Below the pieces are notes generated by a model. The model was not told the DNA's origin. It searched no databases and saw nothing but the letters and a program-made list of their open reading frames with translations. From contig JACRPE010000019.1 of the NCBI GenBank assembly GCA_016214055.1, positions 1 to 46,800 on the forward strand: a DNA stretch of 46,800 nucleotides. Reading direction: 5' to 3'. Position 1 is the first letter of the stretch, and each line of letters begins with the position of its first letter. The DNA comes from Candidatus Roizmanbacteria bacterium. Lineage in GTDB: Bacteria; Patescibacteriota; Microgenomatia; UBA1406; GWC2-37-13. A program made the position numbers and the translations under genes. Of this stretch, positions 40,691 through 46,800 are shown piece by piece.

Positions 40691-42460
40691 ATGTGCGGTA
40701 TATTTGCTGTCGTCAATGATAAACATAATTCAAGTGCCCAAACGGTGCTTGAAGGATTGAAAAAACTTGAGTATAGAGGTTATGATTCATGGGGTATTGC
40801 TATGAAACCAAAAGGGGGACAAGTACTTCAGGTTGAGAAACATATTGGGAAAATCGGGCAGGCTTCAACCTCATTACCCGCAGGCTCAATAGCTATTGGT
40901 CACACCCGCTGGGCAACTCATGGAGGAGTGACCGATACCAACGCTCACCCTCACTTAGACTGTACAAAACAAATCGCCGTCTTACATAATGGTATCGTCG
41001 AAAATTATCAGGAATTGAAAGCAAAACTGTTGACCCAAGGTCATGTTTTTATATCAGAAACTGATACGGAAGTGATTGCTCATCTTATCGAGGAGAAGCA
41101 AAAAACTGCAAAAATTGAGACTGCAGTATTTGAAACTTTTAAAGAACTCGCGGGTTCAAATGCCATTGCGGTGTTGGACAGTAAGACGGAGTCGGTCATC
41201 GCATGCCGCAACGGCTCCCCGCTTGTGGTGGGAATGGGAAAAGATGATTATTATCTTGCGTCGGACGTACCTGCTTTTTTGAAATTTACCAATGCTGTTC
41301 ACTTTTTACTTGACGGGGAGGCGGTAATATTGACGAAGACAGGTGTGTCTCTGCATGATGTTGAAACGCATGAGAAAAAAAATCTGGTCACCCAACATCT
41401 TGACTGGAAGGTGGAGGATGCGGAAAAGGGGGGATTCCCCCACTTCCTTCTGAAGGAAATTATGGAGCAAAAGAAAACCATCCCTAAAACGTCACAAATT
41501 AATGGAGAAGAATTGAAAAAAGTTGCGGATAAAATAAAAATACATAAAAAAGTTGTCATGGTGGCATGTGGTACCGCTTTTTACTGTGCACTCGCCGCAA
41601 AGTATTTTTTTGCACAATCTGGCGTACAAGCTCAAACTTATCCTGCGTATGAATTTTTACCCTTTGCAAAGTTTTGTGATAAAGATACGGTGTTTATCGC
41701 CATATCTCAAAGCGGTGAGACGGCAGACACGTTGATCGCCGCACGAAACGCAAAGAAGGCAGGAGCCTATGTGGTTGCAGTGATTAATGCTCGAGGTTCA
41801 ACTCTTGAACGATTAGCCGATTCCACATTACTCGTGGGAGCAGGACCGGAAATAGCTGTCGTCTCGACAAAGGCTTTCACTTCACAGCTTGCAACGTTAT
41901 ATTTACTTGCCCATGATGTTGGCGGAAATATAGTAACTGCACAAAAAAATCTGAAGCATTTGGGACAAGTACTTGAGGGATGGTTAAATCAAACATTATT
42001 GGATAAGGTAATTGCTCTTGCCAAAAATATATTGAGCCATGAAGATATGTACTTAATCGGCAAGCATTTAAATTATCCGAGTACATTGGAGTTTGCGCTC
42101 AAAATAAAAGAGGCAAGCTATATCCATGCCGAGCCATTTGCGGCAGGTGAGCTCAAGCATGGGGTTATCTCACTCATTCAAAAAGGAACGATTTGCTTTG
42201 TGCTTGCGGGGAATGATGAAGTAAAGAACGAGGTCCTTTCAAGCGCGGCTGAGTTGAGAGCTCGAGGCGGATACATAATCGGTATCGCGCCATTTCAGGC
42301 AACCGAGTTTGATACAACCATACAAACACCGGATGTAGGAGACTTGACGCTTTTTCCAAACGTAATAGTCGGTCAATTGTTGGGATATTTTCTTGGGGTC
42401 GGTCGGGGGACAGATCCCGATAAACCCAGAAATCTCGCCAAAAGCGTGACGGTAAAGTAA
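40691..42460 (+). CDS. glmS: glucosamine-6-phosphate synthase
   Basis: Makes glucosamine-6-phosphate from fructose-6-phosphate and glutamine, the entry to peptidoglycan and amino-sugar synthesis. 589 residues. The N-terminal class II glutaminase begins MCGIFAVVN with Cys2 as nucleophile; GHTRWATHG near 77 and HNGIVENY near 104 follow. Two SIS isomerase domains have ACGTAFYCALAAKYFF near 293 and SQSGETADT near 340, and the C-terminus AKSVTVK is standard. It supplies the polysaccharide cluster and cell wall. Confidence 0.96.
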   Translation: MCGIFAVVNDKHNSSAQTVLEGLKKLEYRGYDSWGIAMKPKGGQVLQVEKHIGKIGQASTSLPAGSIAIGHTRWATHGGVTDTNAHPHLDCTKQIAVLHNGIVENYQELKAKLLTQGHVFISETDTEVIAHLIEEKQKTAKIETAVFETFKELAGSNAIAVLDSKTESVIACRNGSPLVVGMGKDDYYLASDVPAFLKFTNAVHFLLDGEAVILTKTGVSLHDVETHEKKNLVTQHLDWKVEDAEKGGFPHFLLKEIMEQKKTIPKTSQINGEELKKVADKIKIHKKVVMVACGTAFYCALAAKYFFAQSGVQAQTYPAYEFLPFAKFCDKDTVFIAISQSGETADTLIAARNAKKAGAYVVAVINARGSTLERLADSTLLVGAGPEIAVVSTKAFTSQLATLYLLAHDVGGNIVTAQKNLKHLGQVLEGWLNQTLLDKVIALAKNILSHEDMYLIGKHLNYPSTLEFALKIKEASYIHAEPFAAGELKHGVISLIQKGTICFVLAGNDEVKNEVLSSAAELRARGGYIIGIAPFQATEFDTTIQTPDVGDLTLFPNVIVGQLLGYFLGVGRGTDPDKPRNLAKSVTVK

Positions 42461-42464
42461 TGAT

Positions 42465-43049
42465 CTATGATTCAAGAATATAGGCCTCACCTTTTTTTAT
42501 AAGGATGAGGGGGGCGGCGTTGTGCATGTACATTTCACTTACGATGTGAGGAGGTATTCCAAACACTTCCAGCATGCGTCGGATTGTTCCTCCATGTGAA
42601 AATACGGCAACAGTTTTTCCTTTGTGAAGTGTCAGAATCTTTTTGAATTCGCGGATACGCTCCTTCACCGCTTCATTCGTCTCAACTCCGAACTCCTTTT
42701 CCTTTCCCTGAAATGAAAAATTACCCTGTTCGCCGAATTTGGGAAGGTAGCGTCCCACTTCACCAAAGGTCATGCCCTGAAATTTGCCAAAATGCTTCTC
42801 CCTCAACAGATGGGTCGCGTGGATTTTCTTGCCGGAGTGTTTTGATATGACGGCTTCAGCCGTGTGAAGAGCCCGTTTTAAATCAGAGGAGAAGAATGCC
42901 TCGATATCCTCATTCTTTAGAGTCTCTGCCACCTCTTCTGCCTGTTTTTTTCCTGTCTCATCCAAAAGAGTGTCAAGATGTCCCTGCAGAATCCTTTTTT
43001 TATTTTCTGCTGTCTGACCATGACGCACGATGATAATTTTTTTTGGCAT
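42465..43049 (-). CDS. histidine phosphatase family protein (phosphoglycerate-mutase-like)
   Basis: 194 residues with IIIVRHGQTAENKKRILQGHLDTLL at the N-terminus (catalytic His in RHG), FSSDLKRALHTAEAV near 53, LREKHFGKFQGMTFGEV near 82, and the second His in AVFSHGGTIRRML near 149. It could be a cofactor-dependent mutase, or an alpha-ribazole-type or broad phosphatase. A TATAAT (43062-43057) lies seven bases before the ATG. Confidence 0.88.
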   Translation of the reverse strand: MPKKIIIVRHGQTAENKKRILQGHLDTLLDETGKKQAEEVAETLKNEDIEAFFSSDLKRALHTAEAVISKHSGKKIHATHLLREKHFGKFQGMTFGEVGRYLPKFGEQGNFSFQGKEKEFGVETNEAVKERIREFKKILTLHKGKTVAVFSHGGTIRRMLEVFGIPPHIVSEMYMHNAAPLILIKKGEAYILES

Positions 43050-43054
43050 GTAAC

Positions 43055-43066
43055 ATATTATACTAT
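43055..43066. promoter_or_regulatory. shared divergent -10 region, phosphatase and thermonuclease
   Basis: ATATTATACTAT gives TATAAT on the minus strand (43062-43057, seven bases before ATG 43049). On the plus strand it gives TATACT (43059-43064) or TACTAT (43061-43066), nine or seven bases before ATG 43074. No -35 matches consensus on either side. Confidence 0.5.
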
Positions 43067-43073
43067 TGTAGTG

Positions 43074-43628
43074 ATGAAAAAATATTTCGGTCTACTCATA
43101 TACTTGGGAATTGTGTCTGTTCTTTTTGCATCCGGTGTCTATTATTTTCCTACAACGGTTCAGCTTAAAAAAACGTTCAGTGTTCTTCCTACCAAACAAC
43201 CCAAGGCTAAATCTTCTTCCGTAAAAGTATTGAGAGTCGTTGATGGTGATACAATTGAAATTGAGGGGAATTTGAAGCTCCGCTACATCGGCATTGACAC
43301 ACCTGAAACCAAACATCCGACAAAAGGTGTGCAGTGTTTTGGAAAAGAAGCGTCAGATAAAAATAAGGAATTAGTTGAGGGCAAGATGGTCCGTCTGGAA
43401 AAAGATGTTTCGGAGACTGACAGATACGGAAGATTACTGAGATATGTATGGCTTGTGGATGACAACGCCACCGCTTCAGCCGAATTGTTTGTAAATGATT
43501 TCCTGGTGCGGGAAGGATATGCCCATGCCTCCACTTTTCCGCCGGATGTGACCTATTCAAAACAGTTTGTAGAAGCCCAACAGGAAGCGCGGGATAATAA
43601 TCGCGGATTATGGGATAAGTGCCTGTAA
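43074..43628 (+). CDS. thermonuclease (SNase) with N-terminal membrane anchor
   Basis: 184 residues from ATG 43074. One hydrophobic segment (about 4-25) after MKK is a signal or anchor, so the enzyme acts outside the membrane. The staphylococcal-nuclease-like domain has LRVVDGDTIEIE, LRYIGIDTPETKHP (R70, D75, E78 equivalent to R35, D40, E43) and DRYGRLLRYVW (R120 equivalent to R87), all key residues. LVREGYAHAS and NRGLWDKCL close the fold. A likely role is digesting external DNA or RNA for nucleotide uptake. A longer frame from 42978 would overlap the divergent gene. Confidence 0.9.
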   Translation: MKKYFGLLIYLGIVSVLFASGVYYFPTTVQLKKTFSVLPTKQPKAKSSSVKVLRVVDGDTIEIEGNLKLRYIGIDTPETKHPTKGVQCFGKEASDKNKELVEGKMVRLEKDVSETDRYGRLLRYVWLVDDNATASAELFVNDFLVREGYAHASTFPPDVTYSKQFVEAQQEARDNNRGLWDKCL

Positions 43629-43629
43629 A

Positions 43630-44091
43630 TTATATTCTTCGTTTCACGAGTTTAAACACAGGAATGATTTCCCTGATATCTCCGTTCTCTGTCTCGATGA
43701 TATTGGTACCCGATACTTTCTGATACTGCTCAAGGTATCCTGAAAGAAGATCTTGCATATCTTTCATCTCCATTTTTAAATCATTCACCTGAGCCGTCAA
43801 AGCCTCTATTGCAGGGGTTTTAAGAATCCTTTGTTTTTCGGCATTTTTCAATTTTGTGAGATCTTTTACCTTCATGTCCTGTTCGTGATATTTTGCATCC
43901 CCTTCGAATGCATCCTTAAACATCGAATTTTTTTCTTTTAAACTTCCTTTTACCTTATCAATGTCTGCGGCATAACGGTTGATGATAGTCGTAAGCTCGA
44001 GGACATTCATCGAACTCGTTGCACCGGTTGGTTCAACTACTACTTCCTCGGGAGAAATCACTTGGTTTGATAGATCTTTTGAATTATTCAT
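43630..44091 (-). CDS. hypothetical coiled-coil protein
   Basis: 153 residues from ATG 44091 (166 from 44130), not recognised. The middle (about residues 28-130) is highly charged and heptad-like, predicting coiled coil; it ends in a beta-like segment and KLVKRRI. A TATAGT lies nine bases before ATG 44091, favouring that start. The gene is convergent with the thermonuclease gene, one base apart. Confidence 0.6.
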   Translation of the reverse strand: MNNSKDLSNQVISPEEVVVEPTGATSSMNVLELTTIINRYAADIDKVKGSLKEKNSMFKDAFEGDAKYHEQDMKVKDLTKLKNAEKQRILKTPAIEALTAQVNDLKMEMKDMQDLLSGYLEQYQKVSGTNIIETENGDIREIIPVFKLVKRRI

Positions 44092-44136
44092 AGAACATTC
44101 ACTATACAGAATATGACTACAGAATTGCAAGTGAAT

Positions 44137-44409
44137 TTAAGATGCTTTACTATCCCAATATGCGTGCGCCTCAGCCTCCATCTTATCGAGTCTTGTGTAA
44201 TAGTCTGCAAATTCATTAAGATGAGCAAGAGCAATCTTTCCCGTCATCATCATGTCATCATTCGTTACGTTGGTAACGAGATTATCCTTCCCGTGTTCCA
44301 GCTCTACATCCATTCCTCGTCTAAATTGTTCGACGTCAAATTTACTCCAATCAATGCCGAGTGACTCTCCTACTTTTTTTGCCTCGTCTGCCGTGAAATG
44401 ATGTTTCAT
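44137..44409 (-). CDS. DUF5661-like small protein
   Basis: 90 residues. The opening HHFTADEAKKVGESLGIDWSKFDVEQFRRGMDVELEHG resembles the DUF5661 family, common in CPR genomes and phages and without known function. The C-terminal GKIALAHLNEFADYYTRLDKMEAEA is a helical segment usual for it. It lies between two other minus-strand genes. Confidence 0.7.
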   Translation of the reverse strand: MKHHFTADEAKKVGESLGIDWSKFDVEQFRRGMDVELEHGKDNLVTNVTNDDMMMTGKIALAHLNEFADYYTRLDKMEAEAHAYWDSKAS

Positions 44410-44445
44410 AAGATTAAAAAGAAATAATAATGTTCACTCATCATT

Positions 44446-45192
44446 TTAATACATTTTTGCGATCATGTCTTGTATACCTGTGGAATATTGAAACGCTTTT
44501 TTTGGCCGGTTCACAATCTCCAGAGGCAATCCGATCTTTTTACCAAGCTCCCTGAGTATTAATTTTTTAATACTTCCTTGGACAAGATACTGTTGAGGAA
44601 TGGTGAGGGCAAAGTCAACAAATTTCTTTTCAAGATAAGGATTTATAAGTGTAATACCGAAATGACTGGCCATTGCTCCATCTCTTTTTTTATCTATTTC
44701 CAGAAGGGGGAGATCTTTCTTTATTTCCTCATTAATGTTGGTAACTGACTCATACTTATGATATCCCCCGAGAAGGATGTCCGGACCTTGGCCGGTGAAT
44801 ATGTGGGTGACACCAAGCTCTTGAGCTTTTTTAAAAATAAGAAAGTAACCTAGTGCAAGTGACCGTTGCATCAAACTTACATCAATATTATTTTCCCGAA
44901 GCATTTGCTCTATTATAATGTTAAATTGAAGCACGTCTTCTTTAGTAATTTCCACCCATGTATATGATTTTTTTAAATGCTGGCTGACAATATCTATGAA
45001 CACTCTGTCTTTTGTATTATTGGTTCCCATCGATAAAATGGTATATTTCTTAAAGTAAGATGAAACAAAGTAAGCAATTGTTGATGAATCTATACCGCCC
45101 GAAAGTAATAACCCAGGATTTCCATAGAGTTTAGCGTATTCCATAAACAGCTCTGTTAAAATAGAGTTCATTTGGTCAAGGTAAGGTTGCAT
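44446..45192 (-). CDS. asparagine-synthase-like ATP pyrophosphatase domain protein
   Basis: 248 residues from ATG 45192 (254 from ATG 45210). The PP-loop LLLSGGIDSSTIAYFVS near residue 28 and the GQGPDILLGGYHKYE segment near 135 identify the synthetase domain of AsnB. The N-terminal class II glutaminase domain is absent, so it would need ammonia or an external amidotransferase. The C-terminal NRPKKAFQYSTGIQ matches the end of the synthetase domain. I prefer ATG 45192 because TATAAT lies seven bases upstream. Confidence 0.75.
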   Translation of the reverse strand: MQPYLDQMNSILTELFMEYAKLYGNPGLLLSGGIDSSTIAYFVSSYFKKYTILSMGTNNTKDRVFIDIVSQHLKKSYTWVEITKEDVLQFNIIIEQMLRENNIDVSLMQRSLALGYFLIFKKAQELGVTHIFTGQGPDILLGGYHKYESVTNINEEIKKDLPLLEIDKKRDGAMASHFGITLINPYLEKKFVDFALTIPQQYLVQGSIKKLILRELGKKIGLPLEIVNRPKKAFQYSTGIQDMIAKMY

Positions 45193-45198
45193 ATGATG

Positions 45199-45208
45199 TA
45201 TTATACCC
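45199..45208. promoter_or_regulatory. symmetric -10 between divergent genes
   Basis: The palindrome GTATTATAC (45198-45206) reads TATAAT on the minus strand (45205-45200), seven bases before ATG 45192. On the plus strand it reads TATTAT (45199-45204), four bases before ATG 45209. There is no good -35. Confidence 0.45.
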
Positions 45209-46687
45209 ATGTTTTACCCAAAAAATTTCCCCAAACAATACGAACAACCCCTCATTGAACTACTTATTTTGTTGGAAAAGGATTTTAAAAAGAAAATTCC
45301 GACAGATGATAAAAAATTTAACCGTCTTGTTTTAGATAAATTAAGAATGGATGAAGTCCAGCAATATTTTAAAGATATAAAGCCTTCAAACTGGTGGTTC
45401 ACTTTTATTCTCTTACGCCATGAAGAGAGGTTTTCGAAGATATTTATTAATAATATCCAACCTTTTTTAACAAAAACAAAGACTCGCTCAACTTCAGGCA
45501 TCGTCGCCTTAAGTTTGTTTACCAAAGGCGTGGGATGTCCTTTTAGCTGTGTATATTGCCCCAACGAGCCAGGCGTACCTAAAAGTTACTTTTCAGATGA
45601 GCCCGCTGTCATGCGCGCCATCCGTCATAACTTTGACCCGTACAAACAAACTCTTCAACGACTCATAATGTTTGCCCTTTCCAATCATCCAATTGATAAA
45701 GTTGAAATTATTATAAAAGGAGGAACTTTTTCATTTTATCCGAAAGCCTACCGGAGATGGTTTGTAAAAAGGATCTTTGACGCATGTAATGTTGATGTTA
45801 TTGGATATATTAAAACAGGCAACTATTGTCATCCTGAACTTGGTTCAGGATCTAGATCCCGAAATAAATTCGGGATGACAGGTGCGCTGCTCCAAGCACA
45901 AATCAAAAACGAATCGGCAATATCAAGAGTGATTGGTATTAATATTGAAACCCGACCTGACTATATTAATGATAGTGAAATAAAATTCCTGAGAACTCTC
46001 GGAGTGACTCATGTGGAGATTGGGGTACAAATTCTTGACGATGAAGTATATAAATTAATTAATCGTGGACATAAAGTTAAAGACGTTATTTCTGCAACTT
46101 TGCTTCTTAAAAATGCAGGGTTCAAGGTCGGGTATCATCTCATGCCAAATCTTCCCGGATCAAATTCTGGTAAAGATAGAGAGACTCTGGTAAGAACATT
46201 TAATGATGATGATTTTAAGCCGGATCATCTGAAGCTTTATCCCACAACTATCACAAAATATACACAGATTAGCGATTGGTATAAGGAAGGACGATACAAA
46301 CCGTATTCCATAGAAAAATTGGTTGAGATGATTGTTGAATTTAAATCGAAGATTGCCCCCCCGTGGGTCCGGATTGGAAGATTGATTCGCGATATTACGA
46401 CAACCGTTATGGAAGGAGATGGAATCGCACCTAATTTGAGAGAAGTAATACAGGATAAAATGAAAGAACAAAAACTTCACTGTAACTGTATCCGATGCAG
46501 GGAAATAAAAGATCAAAAAGTTATCGGACAAACCCGCCTTCTCATCACAAAATATAATGCCTCGAAAGGTCAGGAATACTTTCTTGAGTTTGTAGATGAG
46601 GTGAATAATATTCTTGGATTCTTAAGACTTCGTATTCCGGAATTTGACAGTAATAATAATGGCTCTAGACTAGCATTTTCTTGCTAA
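45209..46687 (+). CDS. Elp3-like radical SAM protein with truncated acetyltransferase domain
   Basis: 492 residues. The radical SAM core has C110-x3-C114-x2-C117 (GCPFSCVYCPNEP), IIIKGGTFSFYP near 170, IGINIETRPDYI near 245 and VEIGVQILDD near 270. The zinc-type CNCIRCRE near 435 and the first GNAT strands (YFLEFVDEVNNILGFLRLRIP) follow. The reading frame then enters unrelated sequence and stops, so the acetyl-CoA-binding part is missing. Elp3 modifies wobble uridines of tRNA in archaea and eukaryotes and needs both domains. Residues 207-224 are encoded by an inserted palindromic repeat. The gene is probably non-functional, or reduced to its radical SAM half. Confidence 0.85.
   Translation: MFYPKNFPKQYEQPLIELLILLEKDFKKKIPTDDKKFNRLVLDKLRMDEVQQYFKDIKPSNWWFTFILLRHEERFSKIFINNIQPFLTKTKTRSTSGIVALSLFTKGVGCPFSCVYCPNEPGVPKSYFSDEPAVMRAIRHNFDPYKQTLQRLIMFALSNHPIDKVEIIIKGGTFSFYPKAYRRWFVKRIFDACNVDVIGYIKTGNYCHPELGSGSRSRNKFGMTGALLQAQIKNESAISRVIGINIETRPDYINDSEIKFLRTLGVTHVEIGVQILDDEVYKLINRGHKVKDVISATLLLKNAGFKVGYHLMPNLPGSNSGKDRETLVRTFNDDDFKPDHLKLYPTTITKYTQISDWYKEGRYKPYSIEKLVEMIVEFKSKIAPPWVRIGRLIRDITTTVMEGDGIAPNLREVIQDKMKEQKLHCNCIRCREIKDQKVIGQTRLLITKYNASKGQEYFLEFVDEVNNILGFLRLRIPEFDSNNNGSRLAFSC
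45827..45880. repeat. 54-bp double-palindrome repeat inserted in frame in the Elp3-like gene
   Basis: Outer TGTC/GACA ends enclose two hairpins, ATCCTGAA-cttgg-TTCAGGAT (45831-45851) and ATCCCGAA-ataaa-TTCGGGAT (45856-45876), joined by CTAG. The length is exactly 18 codons and the boundaries fall on codon boundaries (codons 207-224), so the reading frame is preserved. It sits in the variable linker before the GINIETRPD strand. Confidence 0.85.
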
Positions 46688-46800
46688 AATAGAGAAATGG
46701 GTTGTAATAACAAGCCAATAAGTAAACATCGGTTGAAAAAGATATTGTTTTGTTTTTCACTTGATCTGACAGCATCTCAGACGGCACTAATTACACTCAT
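46661..46800 (+). mobile_element. left end of an IS1595-like insertion sequence, partial
   Basis: Sequence from about 46661 (GGCTCTAGACTAGC) no longer fits Elp3, and a transposase gene starts at 46697. I place the element boundary near 46661, but no target duplication or second terminal repeat can be checked inside the window. Confidence 0.5.
46697..46800 (+). CDS. IS1595-family transposase, N-terminal fragment at window edge
   Basis: 34 complete codons, open to the window end. HRLKKILFCFSLDLTASQTALITL matches the N-terminal helix-turn-helix of IS1595/ISXO2-type transposases, which typically read F-x-LDLTA-x-Q-x-A-x-LTGLNRNTVNR. A TAAAAT (46685-46690) lies six bases before the ATG and overlaps the Elp3 stop. 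The catalytic DDE domain would lie beyond the window. Confidence 0.65.
   Translation, partial: MGCNNKPISKHRLKKILFCFSLDLTASQTALITL

Noticed and set aside
1-46800. CRISPR arrays, prophage modules, toxin-antitoxin pairs, rRNA operons.
   Set aside because: No regularly spaced direct repeats, phage structural genes, toxin-antitoxin pairs or rRNA motifs were found on either strand.

Overview
This window looks like a chromosomal segment of a Candidate Phyla Radiation (Patescibacteria) bacterium, perhaps a Microgenomates-type lineage. The reasons are AT-rich, very tightly packed genes, many 1-30 bp gene overlaps, a tRNA without an encoded CCA, a free-standing PolA-type 5'-3' exonuclease, SUF and 2-oxoacid:ferredoxin oxidoreductase genes in one run, and a large glycosyltransferase block. 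The lineage is inferred from content; no marker-gene phylogeny could be run.

Layout. (1) 118-7781: a TrpR/YerC-type regulator gene lies back to back with a ten-gene histidine operon, hisG-D-C-[HAD phosphatase]-B-H-A-F-I-E. Between them are two abutting promoters and what reads as a classical transcription attenuator: a 24-codon leader ORF with three His codons, a protector hairpin, a perfect 8-bp antiterminator and a 7-bp terminator with a U-tract. (2) 7801-11308: nucleotide-sugar and lipid-sugar genes (RmlC-like cupin, DegT aminotransferase, PIG-V-like membrane mannosyltransferase, DPM1-like GT2). (3) 11232-12774, minus strand: a SpoU/TrmH methyltransferase, an alpha/beta hydrolase and a CAT-anticodon tRNA. 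(4) 12824-23775: a plus-strand cell-surface polysaccharide cluster (GT2, O-antigen-ligase-like protein, PMT-type GT, four GT4 genes, alkaline-phosphatase-fold enzyme, FemAB-like transferase). (5) 23759-27381, minus strand: a GNAT-like protein behind a 200-nt leader with two terminators and three small ORFs, then lon with a sigma70 promoter overlapped by a CIRCE-like inverted repeat.

(6) 27452-37160, minus strand: a fused TsaC-TsaE gene, tsaD, an IscR/Rrf2-type regulator, sufC-B-D-S-U, a ferredoxin, and the two subunits of a 2-oxoacid:ferredoxin oxidoreductase. Iron-sulfur assembly and its main client enzyme thus share one transcription unit. (7) 37203-42460: ftsH, an exonuclease ending in a clamp-binding motif, a small membrane protein, then glmS behind a 240-nt structured leader. 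(8) 42465-46800: a histidine phosphatase, an anchored thermonuclease, two small hypothetical proteins, a glutaminase-less asparagine-synthase-like protein, and an Elp3-like radical SAM protein. The last carries an in-frame 54-bp palindromic repeat and loses its C-terminus where an IS1595-like transposase gene begins at the right edge.

A recurring feature is that good -10 boxes sit only 5-8 bases before the start codon at about nine genes. This implies leaderless mRNAs and was used to choose several starts. No intergenic stretch exceeds 300 bases.
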